Source: JAABRU01 sp050180235 (GTDB lineage: Bacteria; Desulfobacterota; Desulfobacteria; Desulfobacterales; Desulfococcaceae). Taken from it: 64,000 bases of DNA. The notes under the pieces are model-generated. The model was not told where the DNA came from. It did not search any database and saw nothing but the letters and a program-made list of their open reading frames with translations. This document shows, piece after piece, positions 26,562 to 35,376 of the stretch (within the stretch, counting starts at the first letter, position 1; each line of letters opens with the position of its first letter). Location: contig JBFXEJ010000002.1 in assembly GCA_050180235.1 (NCBI GenBank), positions 62,001 to 126,000 on the forward strand, read 5' to 3'. A program made the translations under genes and the position numbers.

Positions 26562-28622
26562 ATGAGCAGAGAACAGTTTGTGTCAGTATATAACATATTG
26601 GAAATAAAAGGACTTATCACTGCTTTTGACACAGAAGCCGGTGAAATCCATGCAGTGGATGATGTGAGTTTTTCCGTTCCCAAAGGCAGTACATTGGGAC
26701 TTGTGGGGGAATCCGGATGCGGAAAAAGTGTGACAGCACTTTCTGTCATGCGTCTGCTGCCCCGGCCTATGGGAAAAATCAGGGCAGGCCACATTCTGTT
26801 TGACGGCAGGGATATTGTCAGCCTTCCTGTGGAAAAACTGCGGGAAATCCGGGGCAGGCGTATCTCCATGATTTTTCAGGAACCCATGACTGCGCTCAAT
26901 CCGGTGCATCGGATTGGAAAGCAGATCAGCGAGGTTTTTCATCTCCATTTTCCGCAGATGTCCAAACAGGAAACTGCGGACGCTTGTGTTGAAATGCTTC
27001 GCAAAGTGGGAATTCCCGAACCTGTGCAGCGAATGCGGGAATATCCCCATCAGCTTTCCGGCGGAATGCGGCAGCGTGTGATGATAGCAATGGCCCTGGC
27101 CTGCAAACCCGATATTCTCATTGCGGATGAACCCACCACAGCTTTGGATGTCACCATTCAGGCACAGATTTTGCAACTGATAAAGGAATTGCAGGCGGAA
27201 ACCGGCATGTCCGTCATTTTCATCACCCATGATCTTGGTGTTATTGCAGAAATCTGTGACCGTGTTGTGGTCATGTACGCGGGAAGAATTGCAGAAACCG
27301 GTTCCGTGAATGACATCTTTCAGCATCCCGCGCATCCCTATACACAGGGGCTTCTCTCATCGATTCCCCGGCTGGATACACCGCGAAAAAACAGACTGAG
27401 CATCATCAAAGGCATGGTTCCAAGTCTGTATGATCTGCCCGAAGGATGCCGGTTTCAGAACCGCTGTCCTTATGCGCAGGACATCTGCAAAACTCAGCCG
27501 GAAATGAAAACAGTGGGAGAAAATCATCTTGCTGCCTGTCATTTCAGTGAAAAGGGATTAGGGGTTAGGGGTCAGAGGGAATATCGGAATTCAGATCTTA
27601 AATTTCAATCCCCCAACCCCCAACCCCCAACCCCTAATCCTCAGCCCCCAGCCCCCAGTCTTACCGTCCGTAACCTGAAAATGCACTTTCCGGTTCGCGG
27701 CGGAATTTTCATGCGCAGAATTGGCACTGTGTATGCTGTGGATGGAATTTCCTTTACTGTTCACACCGGGCAGACATTGGGACTGGTGGGAGAATCCGGG
27801 TGCGGCAAAACCACAGTGGGACGAAGTATTCTGCGCCTGTATGAACCCAGTGCGGGCGAAGTGATGTTTGATGGGAAAAATATACCGGATTTAAAGGGAA
27901 AACAGTTGCAGGAACTGCGGCGCAATATTCAGATGATTTTTCAGGACCCTTTTGAATCCCTGAATTCCCGGCATACAGTAGGAACCATTCTGGAGGAGCC
28001 TTTCATTATTCACCGGATTGGAACGCCATTGGAACGCAGGGAAAGAGTGAAAAGTCTGCTGGAAAAGGTGGGACTTTCCCAAGACGCAGCAGATCGTTTT
28101 CCCCATGAATTCAGCGGAGGACAGCGGCAGCGCATCGGCATTGCCCGTGCCATTGCCCTGAATCCCCGGCTGATTGTCTGTGATGAACCGGTTTCCGCGC
28201 TGGATGTTTCCATACAGTCACAGATACTCAATCTGCTGCTGGAACTGCAAAGGGAAATGGGACTGACCTATCTTTTTATTTCCCATGATCTCACAGTGGT
28301 AAAGCATATTTCTGATCACATTATGGTCATGTATCTGGGAAAGATTGTGGAATACACAGATGCTGATACAATTTACACAACCCCTCTTCATCCTTACACA
28401 AAGGCTCTGATCTCCGCGATCCCGGATCCCAATCCCCTGACCCGGAAGGAAAAACAGATTTTGGCCGGCGATATTCCCTCGCCCATCCGCCCGCCGTCCG
28501 GCTGCCGTTTCCGTACACGCTGCCCCATTGCCATTAAAAAATGCAGTCAGGAAGAACCGGTTTTACAGCCTGCTCCCGGTACAGAGGGGGAAAAACATCT
28601 GGTGGCTTGTCATCGGGTCTGA
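26562..28622 (+). CDS. Fused dipeptide/oligopeptide-type ABC ATPase (DppD-DppF-like)
   Basis: The 686-residue protein has two complete ATPase modules. Module 1 has GESGCGKS, LSGGMRQR, LIADEPTTALD and H-loop FITHDLG. Module 2 has GESGCGKTT, FSGGQRQR, IVCDEPVSALD and FISHDLT. Each ends with the oligopeptide-family cysteine-rich tail (GCRFQNRCPYAQDIC and GCRFRTRCPIAIKKC). Fused forms such as GsiA and YejF serve dipeptide, glutathione or microcin importers. The linker (about residues 332-365) is a proline-rich run encoded by a palindromic intergenic repeat. No permease or binding protein gene lies next to it, so it must serve a transporter encoded elsewhere or be left behind by rearrangement. Confidence 0.9.
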   Translation: MSREQFVSVYNILEIKGLITAFDTEAGEIHAVDDVSFSVPKGSTLGLVGESGCGKSVTALSVMRLLPRPMGKIRAGHILFDGRDIVSLPVEKLREIRGRRISMIFQEPMTALNPVHRIGKQISEVFHLHFPQMSKQETADACVEMLRKVGIPEPVQRMREYPHQLSGGMRQRVMIAMALACKPDILIADEPTTALDVTIQAQILQLIKELQAETGMSVIFITHDLGVIAEICDRVVVMYAGRIAETGSVNDIFQHPAHPYTQGLLSSIPRLDTPRKNRLSIIKGMVPSLYDLPEGCRFQNRCPYAQDICKTQPEMKTVGENHLAACHFSEKGLGVRGQREYRNSDLKFQSPNPQPPTPNPQPPAPSLTVRNLKMHFPVRGGIFMRRIGTVYAVDGISFTVHTGQTLGLVGESGCGKTTVGRSILRLYEPSAGEVMFDGKNIPDLKGKQLQELRRNIQMIFQDPFESLNSRHTVGTILEEPFIIHRIGTPLERRERVKSLLEKVGLSQDAADRFPHEFSGGQRQRIGIARAIALNPRLIVCDEPVSALDVSIQSQILNLLLELQREMGLTYLFISHDLTVVKHISDHIMVMYLGKIVEYTDADTIYTTPLHPYTKALISAIPDPNPLTRKEKQILAGDIPSPIRPPSGCRFRTRCPIAIKKCSQEEPVLQPAPGTEGEKHLVACHRV
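27555..27640 (+). repeat. Intergenic palindromic repeat lying in frame inside the ABC ATPase gene
   Basis: GGATTAGGGGTTAGGGG at 27555-27571 and its near-perfect inverse CCCCCAACCCCTAATCC at 27624-27640 flank a short core. The latter arm sits in an array of CCCCCAA units. The repeat codes for the proline/asparagine-rich linker joining the two ATPase modules. Confidence 0.7.
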
Positions 28623-28637
28623 GGATTACAGTTGATT

Positions 28638-28685
28638 ATGAGCAAAAAAGTATTTATTTCATATGCTGATGCGGATTCTGGATAG
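28638..28685 (+). pseudogene. N-terminal fragment of a TIR-domain gene
   Basis: ATG opens MSKKVFISYADADSG and then a stop. K-K-V-F-I-S-Y-A is the first strand and box 1 of bacterial TIR domains, usually followed by H-A-D-S-E-W. Only 15 codons remain; downstream DNA changes to the IS1 remnant, so the gene was cut off by rearrangement. Short, so chance resemblance cannot be excluded. Confidence 0.45.
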
Positions 28686-28759
28686 TGGGACTTTTCATTC
28701 TGATAAAAATATGATATACTGCTCCTGTTTTTTTTATATCAGAAAACAGGAGGGAAAAA

Positions 28760-29315
28760 ATGATTGCAGTGAAATGCCGCCGCTGCGGCAGTGAAAATAT
28801 CCGCAAAAACGGAACAGCACCGGCGGGACGCCAAAAGATTCACTGCAAAACCGTAGTTTTTACAGCACACTGGACATTAAGGCGATTTCCATGAAAAAAT
28901 GTACCATCATTGCAGGGTGGGCACGGCTTTTTGTGCCCGCCGTCCTGCTGAAACGGTGGGCACAAAAAGCCGTGCCCACCCTGCGAAAAACGGTATAATC
29001 ATTAATGGAAATCACCTAAAACCGGAGAACGGGAATTTCATCTGGGAACCGCTGAAAATCTTCAGACAGAAAGACTTTCACAGCGCGGGATTGCACGCTC
29101 ACTCCGGATGGGCAGGACAGCAATCCGAAAAAATTTAAAAAAAAGTCATTACTCCGATTTCCGGGACAGTTCCTGTATCAAAAAAACGCCTCGTTTTGGA
29201 GCCGGATGAAATATGGTCTTACGTTGGAAAAAAGTCAGATCAGGTATGGATATGGCCTGCGGGAAAAAACCGGGAACAGTATTTAAAAGGCATAATCAAT
29301 GCGGATTGTGATTGA
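28760..29315 (+). pseudogene. Degenerate IS1-family transposase, split by a MITE
   Basis: The first part reads CRRCGSENIRKNGTAPAGRQ, the zinc-finger start of IS1 InsA. It breaks at the 143-base palindromic element at 28877-29019. Beyond it, in shifted frames, come LSQRGIARSLRMGRTAIRKNL (the InsA helix-turn-helix) and LEPDEIWSYVGKKSDQVWIW (start of the InsB catalytic domain), ending at a TGA at 29313-29315. Frameshifts and the MITE make it non-functional. The catalytic remainder of InsB is missing. Confidence 0.75.
28877..29019. mobile_element. Palindromic MITE (GGGCACGGC family), copy 1, inside the IS1 remnant
   Basis: The termini GGCGATTTCCATG and TTAATGGAAATC are partial inverted repeats. 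The centre is a long perfect hairpin, GGTGGGCACGGCTTTTTGTG against its inverse around CCGTCCTGCTG. The same element lies inverted at 39583-39723. No coding capacity. Confidence 0.85.
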
Positions 29316-29457
29316 CACCAGCATGATTTTTTTCATTGTTATTGTGGGAAAATACAGGTATGCGTGATATTTTTTGATAATTTTTATGGACAAGTGAAGT
29401 ACATGGCATGAGATAAATCTGTCGTTCCTTCCCTGTCCTTAAAGAAAGCGGGGTATT

Positions 29458-29694
29458 ATGATTAGCGGTATCAGGCAACAGGTCATTGTAGAAAAAGGCG
29501 GAAAAATTGAAATTATATCAACGGATTTGCCTGTAGGCAAGAAGGTTGATGTTCTTGTGTGGATAGAGCCTGATGAGCAGGATACAACTGAATATTTATT
29601 GTCCAATGAAGCCAATCGAAATCATCTTTTGCAGGCAGTAAAAGATTTGGAAGACAAATCGTCTTATATTTATATTAATTTCAGTAAATTATAA
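29458..29694 (+). CDS. Putative antitoxin (78 residues)
   Basis: The small protein (MISGIRQQVIVEKGGKIEI...) has a beta-rich start and an acidic-helical end with LLSNEANRNHLLQAVKDLED. Similar short proteins in cyanobacteria and deltaproteobacteria are annotated as type II antitoxins or hypothetical proteins. It is followed 15 bases later by a second, frameshifted antitoxin/toxin remnant, so it is probably the surviving part of a decayed TA locus. The family assignment is tentative. Confidence 0.5.
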   Translation: MISGIRQQVIVEKGGKIEIISTDLPVGKKVDVLVWIEPDEQDTTEYLLSNEANRNHLLQAVKDLEDKSSYIYINFSKL

Positions 29695-29709
29695 AAAAAG
29701 GATTTGCAT

Positions 29710-29927
29710 ATGAAAAATTTTGATATAAAATGTGTGGGAAATCAGGCAGTGATAACCGTCAATCTTTCCTTTATGAACATTGATTCATTAAACCGAATGA
29801 TTGAACGGATGCGTTTGGAAGACTGATTCAGAAGGCTGATTTCAGGGATGAAGTCAGTGAAACAGGAATCAGAAATAAATTTATAGCAGATGCAAACGTC
29901 AGTTCCTGCCCCGGAAAAATTTCTTGA
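29710..29927 (+). pseudogene. Frameshifted second antitoxin and start of a PIN toxin
   Basis: ATG with AAGGA upstream reads MKNFDIKCVGNQAVITVNLS...IERMRLE and then hits a stop (TGA at 29824). One base of frame shift restores RLIQKADFRDEVSETG, the expected C-terminus of this antitoxin type. The restored frame then runs into NKFIADANV, which looks like the first strand of a PIN-domain toxin with its catalytic aspartate, and soon ends. A missing A in GAA(A)GA at about 29820 explains the break. The toxin body is gone. Confidence 0.5.
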
Positions 29928-30150
29928 TTTTCTTTCTTGTCAGTGATAAAGGAAAAAATATCCGGAAAGTATTTCTCATCAATATGCTGTTTTGCGTGTT
30001 GATCAGAAAAAAATCACATAATAATAGGTTTTTGATGGTGAATCATTCCTCGGCAACAGGCGTGGAGGATTCAAGGTTCAAATACTGAGCTTCAGGGTAT
30101 CGCCCATTAATGTATATATAAAAAAACCAATAACTTGAAAGGAACTTTAA

Positions 30151-31740
30151 ATGGCATTATCTGAAATTATACCTTCATCGGTAAAAATTGATAAACTACT
30201 CAGCAGAATTGAAGAAGGTGATATTAAAGTTCCTGCTTTTCAAAGAGGTTTTGTTTGGGAACAGGAAAAAGTTATAGAATTGCTTGATAGTATTTATAAC
30301 GATTATCCAATCGGTAGTATTTTGCTTTGGAATACAGTGGAACGATTAAAATCAACAAGAAATATTGGTGGCTTCTTATTACCTGATCGTCCACAAGAAT
30401 ATCCACATAATTATGTATTAGACGGTCAGCAGCGATTAACAGCGATATATGCATCATTCTGTAAAAATAGAGAAATTGCTCCGCATGATAATGATGAATA
30501 CAATATTGATACAGAAATATTTGATGTATATATTGATTTGGATGAAAAAAATTTTTTATCTAAAAATGATTTAAATGAAGAACATATATATTTAAAAATA
30601 AGTACATTATTTAATGTTGAAGAATTTTTTGAAGAATTGGAAAAGATGGATAAACAATATAGGCAATTAGCACGTGATGTTCAATCAAAATTTCAGAATT
30701 ATGAAATTCCAATTGTTACTACTAACAAACGTTCAAAAGAAGAACTTGGTTATATATTTGAAAGAATAAATAATACAGGGACAAAACTTACAACACTTGA
30801 TTTGATGGTGGCTTGGAGTTGGGGAGATGATTTTCATCTTAGAGAACAAATTAAAAAATTATTAAATTTGTTTAAAACAAAAGGATTTGAAAAAACATCT
30901 GAAAAAGTAATTTTACAATGTCTTTCGTCTATTGTTAATAAAACTACACGTACAAAAGATATTCTTTCTATTGAACCTTCTTCTGTTCGTAATAAGTTTA
31001 GCTTATTAGAAGAAAGTTTACAGAAATCTGTTGATTTTCTATTAACCGAATTAAATGTTATTTCCAGAGATTTTCTTCCACACTCTCATCAGATTGTCCC
31101 ATTGACATATTTTTTTTCAAAAGTAACTACACCAAATGAACAACAATCTAAAATTATTAAACAATGGTTTTGGAAAACTTCATTTTCCAAAAGATATGCG
31201 GGTGGAACTGATACAAAAATGAATGAAGATATATCTTTTTTTGATGAAATCATAAAAAATAATTTTTCCAATATTATGAAATATTCATACAATATTAATG
31301 AAATAAATTTAATAAATCAAATATTTAATAAAGGAAATCCATATACAAGATCATTCTTGTTGCTTATGGCTCACAAAAAACCGTATAATCTAGTTAATGG
31401 TAACAGTATTGATTTGGGACGTTCTCTCTCAAAATACAACTTAAAGGAATACCATCATATATTTCCAGCATCTTTTCTTAAAAAAAGAAAGATAGATATT
31501 AAAAGAATCAATTCAATCTGCAATTTTTGTTTTCTTCCTTCTGATTCAAACAAAAAAATTTCTTCAAGATCTCCATCTGAATATATGTTTAATTTAGTAC
31601 CTGAAAATGAATTTACCAAAATATTGGAGTCTAATCTTATGCCGTTGGAAAAAGATATATATTTGAAAAATGATTATGACAACTTTTTGGAACAACGTTC
31701 AAAAATTATAATTCAATATCTTGATAGTCAATTATCCTGA
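30151..31740 (+). CDS. DUF262 domain protein with C-terminal HNH-like motif (GmrSD-type)
   Basis: The 529-residue protein starts with the DUF262 (ParB/Srx-like) pattern: PAFQRGFVWEQEKVIELLDSI, then PIGSILLW, and the hallmark DGQQR at 91-95, plus the family block YIFERINNTGTKLT. The C-terminal part has an HNH-like EYHHIFPASFL (H435) and a following N-x-C-N-F-C-F-L segment. Proteins of this build include GmrSD, which cut modified phage DNA, and BrxU-like enzymes. The gene is strongly AT-rich compared with dnaX downstream, consistent with transfer. AAAGGA lies before the ATG. Confidence 0.8.
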   Translation: MALSEIIPSSVKIDKLLSRIEEGDIKVPAFQRGFVWEQEKVIELLDSIYNDYPIGSILLWNTVERLKSTRNIGGFLLPDRPQEYPHNYVLDGQQRLTAIYASFCKNREIAPHDNDEYNIDTEIFDVYIDLDEKNFLSKNDLNEEHIYLKISTLFNVEEFFEELEKMDKQYRQLARDVQSKFQNYEIPIVTTNKRSKEELGYIFERINNTGTKLTTLDLMVAWSWGDDFHLREQIKKLLNLFKTKGFEKTSEKVILQCLSSIVNKTTRTKDILSIEPSSVRNKFSLLEESLQKSVDFLLTELNVISRDFLPHSHQIVPLTYFFSKVTTPNEQQSKIIKQWFWKTSFSKRYAGGTDTKMNEDISFFDEIIKNNFSNIMKYSYNINEINLINQIFNKGNPYTRSFLLLMAHKKPYNLVNGNSIDLGRSLSKYNLKEYHHIFPASFLKKRKIDIKRINSICNFCFLPSDSNKKISSRSPSEYMFNLVPENEFTKILESNLMPLEKDIYLKNDYDNFLEQRSKIIIQYLDSQLS

Positions 31741-31797
31741 GAAAAACAGTGAGTAATAGGATTATCAAACATTTTAAAAACAGAAAAGGAGAAAAAT

Positions 31798-32073
31798 ATG
31801 TTAGGAACATACCAAGCTGTTTTAAAAAATAACCATTTGGAATGGCTTGATGATTTTCCGTTTCCGGAATTTCAGGACAGGGAAATGGAAGTTCTGATTA
31901 CTGTTTTGTGCGGAAAGAATTTTCAATCATATTTAAAAAGGAAACGGGTAGAACTAATGGCGAAATATCTTGAAAGGATTGCAGAAATAGGAGGGATAAA
32001 AGAAATTTTAGATCCCCTTGAATGGCAGAGTGAGATACGAAAAGACAGAGATGTTTATAACAAATCCCTTTGA
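31798..32073 (+). CDS. Putative orphan antitoxin (91 residues)
   Basis: The small protein has an N-terminal beta part (LGTYQAVLKNNHLEWLDD) and an ending EIGGIKEILDPLEWQSEIRKDR. This layout is shared by short proteins that precede PIN toxins in cyanobacteria and other genomes; there the DP-x-EWQ-x-EIR-x-DR tail is usual. AAAGGAG precedes the ATG. No toxin follows; the next 100 bases lead straight into dnaX, so the partner was lost or never arrived. Confidence 0.5.
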   Translation: MLGTYQAVLKNNHLEWLDDFPFPEFQDREMEVLITVLCGKNFQSYLKRKRVELMAKYLERIAEIGGIKEILDPLEWQSEIRKDRDVYNKSL

Positions 32074-32181
32074 ACAGCCTGCTGGAAATCATTAGAAAAG
32101 CCAAAAAATCAAGCGAATATCTGTTATCTTCCGCAACGCTTGTTTCAGTATAACGTAAGCACATATTCTACAGGAACAGCC

Positions 32182-34020
32182 ATGTCCTATCTTGTCCTAG
32201 CAAGAAAATACAGACCCCAGACCTTCACTGATGTGGTGGAGCAGGAACACGTCACCCGCACCCTGAGCAATGCCATTTCCTCAGGCAGGGTGGCCCATGC
32301 CATTCTCTTTTCCGGCCCCAGGGGAACAGGGAAAACCACGATTGCAAGAATTCTGGCAAAAGCCATGAACTGCGAACACGGCCCTACGCCCACGCCCTGC
32401 AATAAATGCCGATCCTGCACGGAAATCACCTCAGGCAGCGCGGCAGATGTGTTTGAAATAGATGGCGCATCCAACAACGGAGTGGATCATATCCGGGATC
32501 TGCGGGAAAATATCCGCTATATGCCCGCGCACAGCCGTTACAAAATCTATATTATTGATGAAGTCCATATGCTCAGCACTGCTGCTTTCAATGCGCTTCT
32601 CAAAACGCTGGAAGAGCCGCCCGCGCATATTCTTTTCTTTTTTGCCACCACCGAACCGCATAAAATCCCCATCACCATTCTTTCCCGTTGTCAGCGTCAT
32701 GATCTGCGGCGCATTGATCTGGATGACATCTGCAATCATATGGAAAGCCTGTGCAAACGGGAAGGCATCAGCATCACAAAGGAAAGTCTGGGCATTATTG
32801 CACGGGAATCCGGCGGAAGTATGCGGGACGCTCTCAGTCTGCTGGATCAGGTCATGTCCGGTTCCCCCGAAGGCATCAGCCATGAGCAGGTGCTGGATCT
32901 GCTGGGCGTGGTGGATCGCAAGATTCTGTTTGAACTGTCCGCTGCCGTGCTGCGCTCGGATTTGCCGGAAATATTAAGCATTATCGAAGATATTTATGAT
33001 CAGGGGCATAATATCAAGGAACTGTACGGCTCCCTTGCGGAACATTTCCGGAATCTGCTGGTCGTGCGCATGGGCAAAAAAGTGGATAAAATCGTGGATG
33101 TTCCCGCGCATGAAATAGCTCTCATGAACGAGCAGGTTAAAAATGTCTCAGAACTGTTTTTAAGTCAGATTCTGGACGCTCTGTGCAAAGAGGAAAGTGC
33201 AATCCGTTATTCCACTCAGCCCAGGCTGGCGATGGAAATGGCTTTTATCCGGGTATTTCAGATACGTCCCGCGCTGCCCATTGAGATACTCATTGAAAAA
33301 CTGGACAAACTGAGCAAAGGGGTGTATGACGGGTCTGCGGATTTCGGAAGACCCGAACCTGCGGTGGCAACTGCTGTGCGGGAATCTGTGTCTTACCGTG
33401 TTGCCTCTCCGAAACCCCAGGAAACAAAGCCCCGTGAGACGGAAAAGCGTATCACTCCATCTCCTGTTCCGGAATCTCCGGCTCCTGCTGAATCTTCTTC
33501 TCCCAAAGCCCAGGATGCAGGAGCGGAAAACCGTATGCAGTCAACTCCGGTTCCGGCATCTCCTGTCCGTCCGGAAAAAACAGAGATGCCGCCTCCCGGA
33601 GACGCTGCTGCTGATGAATCTGCCATCAAAGCGGTTTATCAGGCCGGCGAATCTTTGGAAAAAACATGGGAGAAACTCAGGGAAATCCTTGCTGCCAAGT
33701 CTCCGGCTCTGCGTTCCTGTCTGGGAAAATGCAGTATCAAAGGGATGACGCAGGATTCTTTGGAACTGGAAACAGAGGGCAACGGTTTCCATCAGAAACA
33801 GATAGAGAAAAATCTGGATGCAATCCGGGGCGTGTGTGAACAGTTTTTTGGCAGAAAAATGAATGTGTCTGTAACTGCGGGGGCAGTACAGACAACAGCA
33901 AATAAACAGGAAGAAATCTCCCGTGCGCAGCGTGTCAGACAGGAGGCTGTCAACCATCCTCTGGTTGCGGCAGCTCTGGAAATCTTTGACGGCAGGCTCG
34001 TGGAGGTTAAAATTTTATAG
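32182..34020 (+). CDS. dnaX: DNA polymerase III subunit gamma/tau
   Basis: The start at 32182 (MSYLVLARKYRPQTFTDV, with AGGA upstream) gives 612 residues. The clamp-loader AAA+ domain has Walker A GPRGTGKTT from G45, the zinc module C-x8-C-x2-C-x2-C (CNKCRSC), Walker B with IDEVHML, and the SRC motif (ILSRCQRHDL). The collar domain follows to about 370. A long proline/serine/glutamate-rich linker (about 405-490) and a C-terminal domain with EKTWEKLREILAAKSP follow, as in tau. It loads the sliding clamp and couples the polymerases. First gene of the conserved dnaX-ybaB-recR run. I see no obvious A-run for programmed frameshifting to gamma. Confidence 0.95.
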   Translation: MSYLVLARKYRPQTFTDVVEQEHVTRTLSNAISSGRVAHAILFSGPRGTGKTTIARILAKAMNCEHGPTPTPCNKCRSCTEITSGSAADVFEIDGASNNGVDHIRDLRENIRYMPAHSRYKIYIIDEVHMLSTAAFNALLKTLEEPPAHILFFFATTEPHKIPITILSRCQRHDLRRIDLDDICNHMESLCKREGISITKESLGIIARESGGSMRDALSLLDQVMSGSPEGISHEQVLDLLGVVDRKILFELSAAVLRSDLPEILSIIEDIYDQGHNIKELYGSLAEHFRNLLVVRMGKKVDKIVDVPAHEIALMNEQVKNVSELFLSQILDALCKEESAIRYSTQPRLAMEMAFIRVFQIRPALPIEILIEKLDKLSKGVYDGSADFGRPEPAVATAVRESVSYRVASPKPQETKPRETEKRITPSPVPESPAPAESSSPKAQDAGAENRMQSTPVPASPVRPEKTEMPPPGDAAADESAIKAVYQAGESLEKTWEKLREILAAKSPALRSCLGKCSIKGMTQDSLELETEGNGFHQKQIEKNLDAIRGVCEQFFGRKMNVSVTAGAVQTTANKQEEISRAQRVRQEAVNHPLVAAALEIFDGRLVEVKIL

Positions 34021-34030
34021 GAGGTGTTTT

Positions 34031-34351
34031 ATGATGAAAGGCGGTATGGGAAACATGATGAAGCAGGCTCAGAAACTGCAGTCCAAAATGCTCAAACTGC
34101 AGGAGGAACTGGCCGCTGAAACAGTGGAAACCAGCGCGGGCGGCGGCATGATCCGGGTGACAGCCAATGGCAAACAGCAGATCGTGTCCATTCAGATTGA
34201 AAAAGAAGTGGTTGATCCTGAAGATGTGGAAATGCTGCAGGATCTGCTGCTCGCGGCAGTCAATGACGCACTGACCAAATCCCAGCAGATGGTTTCGGAA
34301 AAAATGAGCAGACTGGTTCCTGCGGGAATGAATATTCCGGGACTGATGTAA
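34031..34351 (+). CDS. ybaB: YbaB/EbfC-family nucleoid-associated protein
   Basis: AGGAGG precedes the ATG at 34031, ten bases after dnaX; the product is 106 residues. The sequence MMKGGMGNMMKQAQKLQSKM, then EELAAETVETSAGGGMIRVTANGKQQI and VDPEDVEMLQDLLLAAVNDAL, matches the family from end to end, including the methionine/glycine start and the VDPED motif. It forms dimers that bind DNA. The position between dnaX and recR is the classic bacterial order. Confidence 0.95.
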   Translation: MMKGGMGNMMKQAQKLQSKMLKLQEELAAETVETSAGGGMIRVTANGKQQIVSIQIEKEVVDPEDVEMLQDLLLAAVNDALTKSQQMVSEKMSRLVPAGMNIPGLM

Positions 34352-34361
34352 GAGGCTGAAA

Positions 34362-34961
34362 ATGAGTCATTATCCGGCTTCTGTGCTGCATCTTGTCAAG
34401 GCATTCACCCGGCTGCCCGGCATTGGGGAAAAAACAGCGGAACGACTGACGTTGCATCTGCTTCGCGCCCAGCCGCGTGAGGCAGAGGAACTGGCAGCCG
34501 CAATTCTGCAAATGAAACAGAAATCCCGGCTGTGTTCCGTGTGCTTTGCTCTCAGTGACACGGACATCTGCCGGATTTGCAGCAATCCGGCACGGGATGC
34601 GTCTCTGCTGTGCGTGGTGGGCGATGTGGATGAAATGGCCGCGATTGAAAAATCCGGAGCCTATTTCGGCAGATACCATATTCTTCACGGTCTGCTTTCG
34701 CCGATGGACGGCATTGGGCCGGATGACATCCGCATACGGGAACTGCTGCAACGAATCCGTGAGGGAGAAGTCAAAGAGATTGTGCTTGCCACCGGAACCA
34801 ATACCGAAGGAGAGGCCACAGCCGCGTATATTTCCTCGCGGCTTAACGGCCATCCGGTAAAAGTCACGCGCATTGCATCCGGCGTTCCATTGGGCGGGGA
34901 ACTCCGTTATGTGGATCAGGCAACCCTGAGAAAGGCAATGGAAACCCGGCATGTCATCTGA
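34362..34961 (+). CDS. recR: Recombination protein RecR
   Basis: The 199-residue protein has the helix-hairpin-helix TRLPGIGEKTAERL near residues 15-28, the four-cysteine zinc finger (C-x2-C-x8-C-x2-C: CSVCF...CRIC) and a TOPRIM domain with LCVVGDVDEMAAIEKSG, YHILHGLLSPMDGIGPDDI and ATGTNTEGEATAAYI. Length is standard. With RecO and RecF it helps load RecA on gaps. It begins ten bases after ybaB, and its end overlaps the next gene by 11 bases. Confidence 0.96.
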   Translation: MSHYPASVLHLVKAFTRLPGIGEKTAERLTLHLLRAQPREAEELAAAILQMKQKSRLCSVCFALSDTDICRICSNPARDASLLCVVGDVDEMAAIEKSGAYFGRYHILHGLLSPMDGIGPDDIRIRELLQRIREGEVKEIVLATGTNTEGEATAAYISSRLNGHPVKVTRIASGVPLGGELRYVDQATLRKAMETRHVI

Positions 34962-35376
34962 TACAAAGGATAATTTGGACGGTTCAGCCATATTTGAATG
35001 CAAACAGTGCGGCGAATGCTGCAAAGGATATGGCGGAACCTATGTGACACAGAAAGATATACAGGCCATTGCCGCGTATATCGGCACTGATCCTGCTGAT
35101 TTCGTGGAAAAATACTGCTGCATGTCCGGTTCCAGACCCGTGCTTGCACAGGGTGAAAACGGATACTGCATTTTCTGGAAAGAGAAAATCTGCACCATTC
35201 ATCCGGTCAAACCCCGCATGTGCAAAGCCTGGCCTTTTATTCAAAGTGTGCTGACAGATGTGAACAACTGGCGGATGATGGCCGGTTCCTGTCCCGGAAT
35301 GCGCACAGATGTGCCGGATGAAATGATTCTTGCCTGTGTTCGCAGTGAGATGGAAAAACAGGCGGGAAAATTATGA
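34951..35376 (+). CDS. YkgJ-family cysteine cluster protein
   Basis: The 141-residue protein carries CKQCGECC at 17-24 and further cysteines at YCCM, GYCIF, ICTIHPVKPRMCKAWPF and GSCPGM, the eight-cysteine zinc/iron-sulfur binding layout of the YkgJ (UPF0153) family. The biochemical role of the family is not settled. The gene overlaps recR by 11 bases and the racemase gene by four (ATGA), so all are co-translated in one operon. Confidence 0.88.
   Translation: MSSDTKDNLDGSAIFECKQCGECCKGYGGTYVTQKDIQAIAAYIGTDPADFVEKYCCMSGSRPVLAQGENGYCIFWKEKICTIHPVKPRMCKAWPFIQSVLTDVNNWRMMAGSCPGMRTDVPDEMILACVRSEMEKQAGKL

Noticed and set aside
30066..30100. GGTTCAAATAC as a tRNA T-arm
   Set aside because: No acceptor, D or anticodon stems can be formed around it.
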